From Lineus longissimus (lineage: Eukaryota > Nemertea > Pilidiophora > Heteronemertea > Lineidae): DNA of 64,000 bases. The position numbers were made by a program, and so were the translations under genes. Positions 25,095 through 37,400 of the stretch are shown piece after piece. The notes below the pieces were generated by a model. It was not told the DNA's origin. It worked only from the letters and a program-made list of their open reading frames with translations, and did no database searches. The stretch spans positions 1,178,001 to 1,242,000 of the forward strand of contig NC_088316.1 of NCBI RefSeq assembly GCF_910592395.1, read 5' to 3'. The stretch's first letter is position 1; each line of letters begins with the position of its first letter.

Positions 25095-26185
25095 AGTCCT
25101 GGCTCCTCCATCGTGCTGACAACATGATGAGAGAGATGAGACAGTCACAGCCAGGCAAAAAAAGTCTTGGCTGCTCTGCCAAGTTGTCAACATGGTGAGA
25201 GAGATGAGGAAGTCACAGCCAGGCCGAATCAGTCCTGGCTGCTCCACCGTGTTGACAACATGATGAGAGTGATGAGACAGTCACAGCCAGGCCGCATCAA
25301 TCTTCGCCGCACTGCCTAGTTGTTAATATGGCGAGAGAGATGAGACAATCACAGCCAGGCCAAATCAGTCTCGGCTGCTCTGCCAAGTTGTCTACATGGT
25401 GAGAGAGATGAGAGACAGTCACAGCCAGGCCAAATCAGTCTTGGCTGCTCTGCCAAGTTGTCTATATGGTGAGAGAGATGAGACAGTCACAGCCAGGCGG
25501 CATCAGTCTTCGCCGCACTGCCTAGTTGTTAATATGGTGAGAGAGATGAGACAGTCACAGTCAGGCCAAATTAGTCTTGGCTGCTGTGCCAAGTTGTCAA
25601 CATGGTGAGAGAGATGAGGCAGTCACAGCCAGGCCGAATCAGTCCTGGCTGCTCCACCGTGTTGACAACATGATGAGAGAGATGAGGAAGTCACAACCAG
25701 GCCGAATCAGTCCTGGCTGCTCCACCGTGTTGACAACATGATGAGAGTGATGAGACAGTCACAGCCAGGCCGCATCAATCTTCGCCGCACTGCCTAGTTG
25801 TTAATATGGCGAGAGAGATGAGACAATCACAGCCAGGCCAAATCAGTCTCGGCTGCTCTGCCAAGTTGTCTACATGGTGAGAGAGATGAGAGACAGTCAC
25901 AGCCAGGCCAAATCAGTCTTGGCTGCTCTGCCAAGTTGTCTATATGGTGAGAGAGATGAGACAGTCACAGCCAGGCGGCATCAGTCTTCGCCGCACTGCC
26001 TAGTTGTTAATATGGTGAGAGAGATGAGACAGTCAAAGTCAGGCCAAATTAGTCTTGGCTGCTCTGCCAAGTTGTCAACATGGTGAGAGAGATGAGGAAG
26101 TCACAGCCAGGCCGAATCAGTCCTGGCTGCTCCACCGTGTTGACAACATGATGAGAGAGATGAGATAGTCACAGCCACAGTTCTT
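25095..26185. repeat. 68-bp tandem array with a 478-bp higher-order repeat
   Basis: Sixteen or so units of 67-70 bp (GGTGAGAGAGATGAGACAGT, CACAGCCAGGCCAAATCAGT, CTTGGCTGCTCTGCCAAGTT). Seven-unit blocks repeat almost exactly: 25396 onward matches 25874 onward. This indicates recent block duplication. Confidence 0.9.
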
Positions 26186-26332
26186 CGATCGTTTCTCCTC
26201 CGCACGTGCTAGGACGTGTCTGTCGGAGCTGACAGCTATCTCGATGATTAGGACCTCCTTTTCCTTCTCATAGAAGACGCCGAGCATGACGGGGTGCCGC
26301 TGTTTTATGCCATAGCCGTATACTATATACAT
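26170..26332 (-). mobile_element. Fragment of a non-LTR retroelement ORF
   Basis: The minus-strand translation contains EKEVLIIEIAVSSDRHVLAR followed by AEEKRSKN. This resembles the IDIAVPxDxxVxEKExEK block seen downstream of the reverse transcriptase in many LINE-type elements. The frame is lost on both sides: the 68-bp array adjoins it on the left and a TATA-rich palindromic stretch on the right. It is a remnant only. Confidence 0.5.
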
Positions 26333-27189
26333 ACTATGGCTGTATAGCTAAATAGTCAAAATAAGCAAAGATATGCACATGTCACTGTGCTGCGAGTATT
26401 AGGTCAGCAGGCGTTCGTCTATTACGCGATTACGACTACTTCAAATACGTTGAGCAGAGAAACGGAAGTTTGATACCTAACTAATTTCTGAAAGATCAAT
26501 ATTTTGGTTTTGCTAATGTACCTTCACTAATATGTTCTTTCGTTTTCATCTCAAGAAATATCAACCTGAAAGTGATCTTGATTTTATCGATAGATACCTC
26601 TTACACTGATTAATATTCTAATGTAAGAGTTTTTTAATATATTTGTCATAACGATTTTACAATACCAAAAATATGGGTCATACCAGCAGACCACAGGCCT
26701 AGACTACATATAGGCCCCTACTATAAATCAGACACTTGGTCCTGGTCAATTGGACAGACTACCACTCGGAAGAGATTGACTGACTGATGAGACTGTCCAT
26801 ATGATTGATTACTGGAGCATCACAACCAGAATATTGGAGACGGCTATTGCCCCATCTGACCATTCCACAAGTGTCCTATCTCTTGAAGAGAACAAGGACA
26901 ACATGAAGTAGCACCTAGGTAGCGCTCAAGTAGAGCATCACAACCATATTGATGTGTCTGACCATTTTATAAATGTCACATCTCATTAAGACAAGGACAA
27001 GATGATGTAGCAGTTGTAAGGAACACATCCCTTCCAAAACTTGGGTAGAGGTGGAGAACAACACTGTAAGTTTAAATGAAATGGAAATATTTTTGTGTGT
27101 TTCTCTCAAGAACGTGCCTCTGACCATGTGTCGCATGTTGTTAAAGGGAATGTCTGAGGAGACGGACACAACTACAGACTCAGCCTGTT

Positions 27190-27945
27190 ACCAGCTGGCG
27201 GTGGTTGATGATTTGATTGTTTCTCCTGTACTCCAATGCCTGATGGTAACTTACAACAAAGGAATATCGGCCTTTTTAGGTTGTGCCTACGACAACAAAC
27301 ATGGTCTGTTAAAGATGGCAGAGGTTGGTTGTCCCATCGTCTCTCCTTTAGTCTGTTATACCTACCTAGGACTAAGACAAGTTTGGTATTCTAAGGTAGT
27401 GACTCGAGACAGTAGATGTGGTCAGATACCCAGCTGGTGGAGGTTGGTTGTCCCATCGTCTCTCCTGCAGCCTCTTATACCTAGCTATGACTAAGACAAG
27501 TTTGGTATTTTAAGGTAGTGACTCAAGACAGTAGATATGGTCAGATAACCAGCTGTTGGAGGTTGGTTGTCCCATCGTCTCTCCTGCAGCCTCTTATACC
27601 TAGCTATGACTAAGACAAGTTTGGTATTCTAAGGTAGTGACTCGAGACAGTAGATATGGTCAGATAACCAGCTGGTGGAGGTTGGTTGTCCCATCGTCTC
27701 TCCTGTAGTCTGTTATACCTACCTAGGACTAAGACAAGTTTGGTATTCAAAGGGTGTGCCTCAAGGCAACGGGCATGGTCAGATAACCACCTGGTGGAGG
27801 TTGGTTGTCCCATCGTCTCTCCTGCAGCCTCTTATACCTAGCTATGACTGAGACAAGTTTGGTATTCTAAGGTTGTCACTCGAGACAGTAGATATGGTCA
27901 GATAACCAGCTGTTGGAGGTTGGTTGTCCCATCGTCTCTTTCCAA
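27190..27945. repeat. 119-bp tandem array, 6 copies
   Basis: GAGGTTGGTTGTCCCATCGT recurs at 27321, 27440, 27559, 27678, 27797 and 27916, exactly 119 bp apart. Each unit has CAGATAACCAGCTGGTGG before it and GACAAGTTTGGTATTCTAAG inside it. A degenerate copy starts near 27190. Confidence 0.9.
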
Positions 27946-30900
27946 GTCTTTTCCGTCCGAGTTCCCTCTTTAAGTTCATACTTTTGATAGAACATGTGTC
28001 TCATCAAAGGTTTCCAATCGCATTCTAAACCTGTCCGAACACACACGTTTTATTTAACCAGCAAAACTCTCTCAGCTGGCCAGGCCAATCACCAGCAACA
28101 AATAATGGTTACCAAGGAAAATAAAAACTAAGTCTAATCTAAAATCTTCATGCAATGTTTATTTGCCTTTCATGACAAAGGTAATATATTACACATTCAC
28201 TCATAAAAATATCATTATCATTATTATTTTGAGTCGTGCTTCAAAATGTCGAAACAACAGCAATCATTATAGTATCGTCACCCTGGATAATTGTTCTTTG
28301 CCATCTAGCATCATAACATGGTGAACAGGCAGCAGGAAGAAGCGTCAATGCACAGTCGTATTGGGGGGAACTCAAGCGTGTGCCACAAAATTATCTTTTT
28401 GGACACTGTTCGCTAATTAGAATACAATTGGCATTCAATTTAAATTGTGATATCTATCTATCTATCTATTTAACCACTTCACTATGGCAGACTATACGCT
28501 GGTTTGATGATGTGATGACGTAATGTACTACGATGCATTACAGAATGCATGGCGTTACATCCTTGCAGTGTATGATGGGTAAAAAGCCTTTGTCAGACAT
28601 ATCATGGACTGATATTTCCCTCCAGTGCATGAAAAACCTGGCAATGCAATGCATCACGTCATGCACTCACCTGCATTGTATCGTAACGTCATATATATAT
28701 ATACGTATGCAGACATTTAAGGTTGTCGTAGCCAAGAACAGGTATTAGAAATTACCCCAGCAGAGGGATTGGTTTTAACCGATGTATAAATTTCAACTAA
28801 AAGGTCAAAAACACCATAACGCCTTGATATAGCCCCCCCCCCCTGCTAACTGCTCTTTCACCATGCTGAGTAGCCACCATGTTGGATAACAAACTTCATG
28901 TACATCTCTGGGGTGATATCATATATAGATATAGTATATATACATGTATAGTAAATCGTTTGAATCATAAATAGAAGTTGCACCTTTTGCCAAAAATGGC
29001 ACACTTTCCTAGAAGGGGAGGTTCAGCATTTTCAACATTGGCAGAAGAGGACAAAGACAAAGACTATACATAAAGGGTGTGGGGTTTGGGGGGGGGGGGG
29101 TAGGTGGCAGGTGCTGTATTCTTCAGTACATAAGTGAAAATATATTGTAGAAATCCACATTTTACTCTTACTGGGGAGGGAGGGGGTCTGAGAAATAGCA
29201 CAGCCAGGGGCTTGTGGTCACATGAATCTGTACTCTGGTGAAAATGTTGAACGATCCCTAATTTTTCAATATGAACTGCTGATCATAAAATCTGATGGTC
29301 GGTGGGCTCAGAGAAGTGTTTACAAGGACCTTCAAGATAGCATAGCTACACTCTTGCTGAATAGCTTGCTACATGCATACATGTAGTATCCATATGAACA
29401 CATCATAATGCAGCGGTCAATAAAAATTCTCTACCCTCTGGACAGGGTAGATCACATAAACAGAAAGAGTGTAACTATGAAAATTAGAGGTAAGCATAAG
29501 ATTTATACAGACGACCCATTAAAAATCTAAAATATTCTTTAAAATCTGTTAATTTTGGACATTTACTTGAGTATTATACGTGTTAAAGTAAACTCTTCTG
29601 TCATTAATTTCAATTGCAAAAGAACATGCCAATATCTTGAACCTAGAAAAATAGTAGCCATTGAGGAAATAAACAATCACTTCCCCTGATATATGCCCTC
29701 GTTTCATACAGGGTGTAGCAAAACCGAAACATCTTAGTTTTACTTTCTTCAAAGAGTTTTGCAGATTTGGCGTAACACAGGTAACTACCGAGCAATTTGA
29801 CAATTCCCCTATGACATCATAAAGTAGTCCACTCATTAAGCATTTATAATTATATTAGAAATCTGAATTTCACTGTATGTACACAAAGCACAAATTACCT
29901 CCAGCATTCCAACTGGGATTAACATAACACACTGGCCAAGCCCATTGCAAATATTTAAAGGAACTATGCAACAACCAGCACAGCAAGTATGTGAACCACT
30001 ATCTAGGGCGGGTCACACATTAATAATTACGAATCAAATGGCTGCAATGTATGTCCACTTTATACCTGGTATTGCACACCAATGTCCAACTAAATATGTA
30101 AAAATAATTATTCAATTACGTAAAGTCACTTTATACAAACTTTCGATGTATTTGTTAAATGGAAGTTGAATCCTCTGAATAAACTACTATACATTGTGTT
30201 CGTATCAGCACCTCCGATGACAACCTCGGGTAGGTCACTTGGTCATTATTGATAGGCCTATCCAATTACGTATCATTCTCATTGATACACTCTGTACTTC
30301 AAAAGTTTGCTCACCCAAAGAACCAGGCAAACTGTCATCTAAATCTACCAAATCCCAAGAAATATCTTAAAAATTCGAGGAAAATTACCATTCTAAGGAA
30401 TATTTCTTTGACATTATGTTCTAATAAAACATCATAGCAACATATCCTATATATAGCACACGCTTCTTGGCATGTAGAATTAATTCTAAAAACATCTGAA
30501 CAATTGCCATGGCAGAGAAAATTACTCGAAAATTACGACTTGTCAGAGCTTACTGACATGACCATTCATTGGAAAGCTTTTAATGAGCACATTCTGACTT
30601 ATTTGAACTTGAATACCAATTTTTACTTAGATAAAGGCCACTCAGCAAATTGATGAAGACAAGATATTTCAAGAGGGAAGACAGAATGAAGACTGTGGCA
30701 AGAAAAAAACATGATTACACTTTTCTCATTTGATCTATAAATCTGCCGCGCTGATGGTCTGGAGAGCATGAGGAACCCTGATTATTGACAACAGGATCCT
30801 GACAAACTGGTACAGTACCCTTTGAGTAATCAGGTTCACATGGTTTAAAACCCCCTTATGCCATTCCACCTTCAGACAACCGGTGTAAACCGTGGAAAAA

Positions 30901-31499
30901 CTTTTGACCTAGAATCGCGATCCAGGAATTTCTGAATAAGTCCTTAATTTACACTGATTTGTCTGTGGGTAGAAGGGCGCATTTAGGGTTTCAGAATGTT
31001 CAAAGTTGTCGGGAAGCTGTAAAGTGATTCCCTAAAGGTCCATCTCCACATAACTATTCATCAATTCAAAGTTCCGCACAGTTGAGAAGAGGCAAAAAAC
31101 TTCCATTCCTCTTGTCAAATGAAACTGTATTTAGGCAGAGAAAAGCACAGAACTTGTTGTTGGTGTGAATGCTTGTGGCCTGTTCGCAAATAGCAGCGAT
31201 ATATATATTTAAGTGGAGACGGGCCTTAAGGCCACACCAATATAATATATTAGATAGCGGTGATCAGGGAAACTATTCTTGGGTAAAGGATGGAAATAGG
31301 AAATTTGGAACTGAGGGCAAAAGGATAATTTCTTCAGTTTTTCATAGAACTTGAAGGCACATAGGTGAATAGCTGGCAATGAGATTTGATTGTAAGAGAG
31401 TCAAGGGTGCTCTTTTGTATATAATTTGCCTGCCCCCTTAGGGTTTGGTTCAGCGGCCCGCTATCCAATGAATTATATTGCTGTGGCCTAACGTGGCAG
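27946..31499. other. Intergenic 3' flank of GAB, no gene seen
   Basis: Contains a microsatellite, a possible imperfect foldback at 28514-28697 (GTGATGACGTAATG at one end, CGTAACGTCATAT at the other), and G and C homopolymers. The GAB 3' UTR must start below 31500, but its end could not be placed. Confidence 0.4.
28449..28469. repeat. TATC microsatellite
   Basis: About five uninterrupted tetranucleotide units. A similar ACAT run lies at 19459-19482. Confidence 0.8.
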
Positions 31500-34400
31500 T
31501 CATATGGGTGCAACAGCATCGCTGTTTTTCCGCTTATGCTCACTTTCCAGAGTTTTTCTCGTCTCATTCAGCGCGTGCGTCTTAAGAAAGTCTATCTCCT
31601 TATATTCCGTCGGCGAGACGTTCCCAGCAGTTACAGGTTTTGACAGTTTCGGCGACCTTTTGATGACCTTCTTCTCCGGGGTCGCTTGAAGGTCGAGGTC
31701 AAGGTACTGGATTTCATCACCACTGCCCTTAGGTCCGCTGAGGTCAAGGTCAAGATACTGGATCTCTTTTTTCTGTTGTGGCGGTTTGTGATTGTAGGGG
31801 AGGGTGAGGCTGTTAGCATGGGAACGCCGGCTAGCCTGCAATGATAGCATGAAGAAATTGTTACAATGAGATGTTTGGGATAATATCAACATGTATGATA
31901 CAGCAGTAAAACCACATGAGTGCTAATGTTTTCGTTTGCCTCCCGAATTGCCAAAATAAGCCTCCCAGCCAATACAGAGCCGCTCAGCATAGAATAGTTA
32001 CAAGTTTACTCCCTAGATGGCAGTACTCATTTCATAAACATCACAGAAAGTGTTTATTTTCAAATGTAACACTTGAAACGTATTTCACATTTTATAAATT
32101 GCATTATCAACCCCTGCACTAAAGTACAAACGATCATTAGATTAGACTTAATTGCATCGTTTTGTGATCCATGTGAGCATTTAACCACATGTTCCGATAT
32201 CAAGGTGAATTTACATTTGTAATGCTACCAGACAAACGTCAACATGGCTTCGACGTTTACTCCAACCCAACCTGGCCGGCAATGCAGCAGTGTGTCAATA
32301 GAACACTGCACATGACTGTACATTTAGACATGTAAACAAAGGATGGAACGATCTTCAGGTTTGAAATGTCAGTCTCCATAACGAACCTGGATTGGCCTGG
32401 ATTCAATCAATTATAGATCTATTATTGAACTCACAAAGTGATCGGTGGAGTTTTTGTGTAGTATTGTTAAGGTAATGTACACAAGGTAGGACATAGCAAG
32501 GTTATTTTTAGATAATTTTGGTACACCCAGAATAACACCTTCCAGAATCTTTTGTCAATTTTTTATTGGTATTTTTGGTGTGAAACATCAGGAATATTTG
32601 ATACAACAATTAATAAAGCAGTCTTAGATTGGTGAAACTAGAGTTTCATGCCCAGGATGTAATAACAAAACCACAGTCTCCCTCTAAAAAACCTCTAAGG
32701 TCAAACTAATGTTTCTGTTGATCTGCATTCAGTTAATAGTTAATAGGCGGTTACCGTAGCAACGGGGAGCTTTTCGATACACAAGATGCGACACACTGAT
32801 CTATAAATTGAAATACCCACGAGAGAGCGATATCGATTCTTCTGCAGCGGGTGACTAATCGTTGAGTCGCCGCGGCGCTCTTGTAAGAAACCGAGATGTA
32901 GCGTCAAATTACGGTAATGTGTGAAGGTCACATTTGTGAAGGTCACATGTGGGACTCGAGTCAACTGTTTAAATCAGTCGTAAAGGATTTTTTGAGTTTT
33001 TTAAAATGTTGATGACTTAATACTGATGTTTCTTGATTATTGCTTGATTGTGGACTTAGGTACTCACATGAGTTCCATAGTATAGAGGAACTCGCCTCTC
33101 TATTGAGGGCATTTTCTCTGTTAGGGGAACTCTCTCTGCTAGGGAAACTCTCCCTATTAAGGACACCCTCTCTATTCAGAACACCCTCTCTATAAAGGAC
33201 ACCCTCTCTATTAAGGACAATACTAACGGTCCCAAGTTCTTACCATTCAATTTGACCTCTCTAATCAACATACCTCTCCATAGAGGAGAGCATTGGTCAA
33301 TATGGAGGGTGTCCTTAATAGAGAGGTTCTACTGCATGTCAATAGATAGCGGGTTCAGTGTGTTGTTGGTACCAGCATGATTACTTTCATTTTGGCATAA
33401 ATCAGAAATTTACACGTTTTAACCGAAACAGCACCGTCCTTATAGGGTTAATGTTTACAAAATTAGTCCAGCATGATTGATATTCATCTTCATCAAAACG
33501 AACCCTTGAAGAAGCAGACGATCGGTACGAGTACCTGCTCGATGGATCTATTCACAGCAAACGTGCCGCGACTAACGGTAGAGATTTTTTGTTGAGTGCA
33601 AAGTGTGATGAGTCATGGTGGGTAAATACTACTGCAGGATGAGGAGGGCTATGCATCATCGTATTGCTTCACAGCTGCAGCAGACATCATCAATTTGCTT
33701 CTTCATCTGCAGCAGACGTCATTAAATTGCTTCTTCATTTGAAGCAGTATTGCTTCACAGCTGCAGCAGACATCATCAATTTGCTTCTTCATCTGCAGCA
33801 GACGTCATTAAATTGCTTCTTCATTTGAAGCAGACGTCATCAATTTGCTTCTTCAGCGACAGCAGACGTCATTAATTTGCTTCTTCAGCGACAGCAGACG
33901 TCATTAATTTGCTTCTTCAGTTGAAGCAGACATGTGTTTGTGTGTATGGGTGTGTGCATGAATGTGTGCATGCATGTCTGTCTCTCCCATGCTCTAATGG
34001 TGAGGCAAATGATCACCAAATGTTCCTTTCTTTTCTAAATAGAAAGATGAAAATACACGCACCTTGGCTATCAACTGTTCCGACAAAGAGTCGTCGTCAT
34101 CTGAACTGGAAGAGTCATCACTGCCGATACGTGTCGGAGTAGGAATACCGATCTCACTGATGGCCGCCTGCGTCTTCGTCGACCTGAAAATGACTCTTAG
34201 ATTAGTTGCGAGCAAAAAATGGCCATTAGTTGACAAATACGTTTTTGCAATGTGAGTGGACCGAGTTTCTTTAAAACTAGAGAAAACCATTTATTTCCAA
34301 TTAAGAAGCATTATGAAAACACTGCGTTCATTCTTTACAATCATACACCTTTTTGCTATTTGTGATAAAAAGGTCTCCTGTCTGCCGACAAAACCAGGAC

Positions 34401-37400
34401 CAGTTATTGTTGTGGTTGATATTGATAGCAGGTCAATGCGACCGCAGATTCTTGTAACAGGCAACTATGATGACCATCGCACACAAGAGATGTTGTTGCA
34501 TGAGATCAAAATTGCAGGGCGTGGTGAAGATAATCGTTCATCACTTATTTGGGGGATACTTTATGAGTGATGTCCACCTCCTTGACCTCCTTTGATTACG
34601 AGACATCCTGTACGACAATAAATCTGGCCCATTTTTCTGAACAATCACCCCATATCCTGCCGTTATTAACTTCCTTGTTCCAGTCATAATTTGTCTGATG
34701 ACCTAAAATTGCTTAGTGTTAATTAACAAGAAATTAATTGCTCAGGATTTAGATATATCTTGGAATCTTTTCAATCTTGTCATGTCATCTTGCCATACCG
34801 GACTTTCCTAATGAACAGTCAGATGGATATTGACGCAACATTCCTTGGTCCTCGACACTCACATGATGAACTGTTGCAAGGTTACATACAGATTGAAGGC
34901 CAGTCCTGTACAGGTCAAAGACCAGTCCCGCACAGGTCAAAGACCAGTCCCGCACAGGTCAAAGACCAGTCCCGCACAGGTCAAAGACCAGTCCCGCACA
35001 GGTCAAAGACCAGTCCCGCACAGGTCAAAGACCAGTCCCACACAGGTCAAAGACCAGTCCCACACAGGTCAAAGACCAGTCCTGCACAGGTCAAAGACCA
35101 GTCCCACACAGGTCAAAGACCAGTCCCACACAGGTCAAAGACCAGTCCTGCACAGGTTAAATACCAGTCCTGCACAGGTCAAAGACCAGTCCCGCGTAGG
35201 TTTTAACTTAGGCCAGTCTTGACCTGATTATATGTCAGTCATCTTTGGGTTAATGGCCAGCACTTTCCTCGCGTTTGGTTAGTCCTTTTGATCTTGCCTC
35301 CAGACGTTGATAAATTATTCAAGTTGGACAAACAGACGAATGTTGCAGAAGAAAAACACACTGTCTTGTCTGCAGAAGTAAATTATTCATGAGTCGGGCA
35401 GCTGTTACAGTCAGATCGTACAATTTAACATCGTGGAGTCTGGTCAGTAATAGCAAAGGTCGAAAATGGTCACCTCTAATCATTGTTCTTGAATGACTAT
35501 ATCGCAGTGAGGGGCAGAATACAGATTGAAAAAGTCCTTGCCGATCAAAGCTGTCAGAAATGAAGCTAAAAGTTGTTTTTACCTGTTCATAGGTGGCGTC
35601 GGCACTCGTTCCTTCTTAAAGCTTCGTGTCCGTGCGGTCGGGTAGATGGCGTAAGTATCCTCGGGAAGAGTACCTGGGGTGAGGATGGTGAAATGAATTA
35701 TAAGATTTTGTAATGAATTGATAATGTAACCTTTACAGTGACAAAGACACACTTGATATGCGATGCCGAGTGCAGGGATTGTAGCTGGGTGGACAGCCTT
35801 GGAAATGGATGATAACAATAGGTAGGGGATGCAGGTACGTGTGTACCTTTTCAGGAGGCTGGTGTTTAATCATCAAACTAGGTGGACAAGAAAAACAAAC
35901 AAGGTGAAATGACAACGATGACATCAATCATGTCTTGCAAGATCCATACCATTGTTGTAGCGTCATTTGCTGGCTCTGTTAGCTTACAGCGGTGACATGA
36001 CCCGCATGACATCATGTGGCGTTATTTGAAATAACCAACAGGTGACGTTACTGGTTTCAAACTTTGTTGGCAAGTTCCGAAATACTTTTTTTTCAAAGAA
36101 CATTTGGGTGGAGGATTTATAGGTTTCCTGGTAGGTTACATTGAAAGTGTGGAAGGTGAGAGGCAAATCATGACGTGCAAAATTGATCACAAAAAGACGG
36201 GACATCACATACAACATCAAGAGAGGCTGATGCTGAATGGTACGAACCGACGGAGTAGGACCTACCCTTGGCGGCTGGTTTTTTGGTAGGCGTCGCTCGT
36301 GTCGTGACCTGAGGCCGTGCGCTCGTAATCGGCGCATTCGACGGCGGTATCTGGTAAATATTATCATTAACGGCCGAGTCTCTAAGAGCCTGTAAGTGTA
36401 AGTCACCATTTCGATTCGTTGTCGGTACAACAGAGAATAAGTCATTGCCTAATTTGGTATTATTGTTACTATTGTCAGCCGGGGCAAACGCATCATCGTC
36501 ATCATTATCGACCGTGGTGGAAGCGTTAATATAATTATGAGTCGTCACATTCGACGTAACATTCCCTGGCGGTGGCGACATTGATAAACAACCGTTATTC
36601 GGTTGCGGTTTTGGAAAGTCGTAAATATCATCAAACGATCTTTGTTTAAATTCAGTTAAATCCGGCTTTCTGTTTGCCGGATGCGCCATGCTATTTGGAG
36701 GCACATTCTGGTAAGCCAATCTTGTCTCTATCTGCGCCGGTTTGCCCGGAGCAGGTCTTGGCGGTCGAGGAGGTGCGTCAGGGATGACTGGCGCCATCGG
36801 CTCAGAATTGTCAATCCGCGAAGGCGGATAATCATACATATCCTCTGGTGCCGATAACCTGACTTCGCTTGTTTTTTTTGCTACTTCGTCCAACTGATAG
36901 CGGGTCGGCGGTACGTCGTATATCTCGTTCGGTCCCGACATTGAAGACTGCTCAGATAAAGTGCTCTGGGTTGAGCCACGTACAGAACTGTCTCTCTTAG
37001 CACTCGATGACGTGGAATCCCGTCGTAGGTTCGATGAGAACACTGCACTTTGGGGCGGTGGGACATCATACCAATCTTGCGGGCCTTCAGATACGGGTAT
37101 ATCCGGCCGGCGTGGCGGCACGCTATATAAATTCGGCTCAAAAGTGAAAGCGTTATCCGTGGTTGGTGATGGATCAACAGGTAAGGGAATCGGTGGCGGT
37201 GGTGTGTCTGGAATACTGTCTACACTCTGACGGTCGAATTCCGGTGACGATACCGGTGCTGGATCATTTTTAGTGCTCACGCAAACATCCAGCCTGACGT
37301 ATGATCCGGCATGATTTTGTTCAGCTATGCTTGAAGGTGTTTCTGGTTGTTGTGCCCCCATTCCTGTGTGTGGTTGGACCGTGCGGACGTCAACAGACCC

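Noticed and set aside
34760-35222. Two overlapping ORFs of 148 and 130 codons with repeated Gln/Arg/Ser/Thr/Pro text
   Set aside because: They are frame-cycling translations of the 22-bp tandem array inside GAB intron 4.
36168-36265. Extension of the large GAB exon past 36266
   Set aside because: A strong donor (AAGG|GTAGGT) ends the exon there and the phase joins correctly to the exon at 35673.
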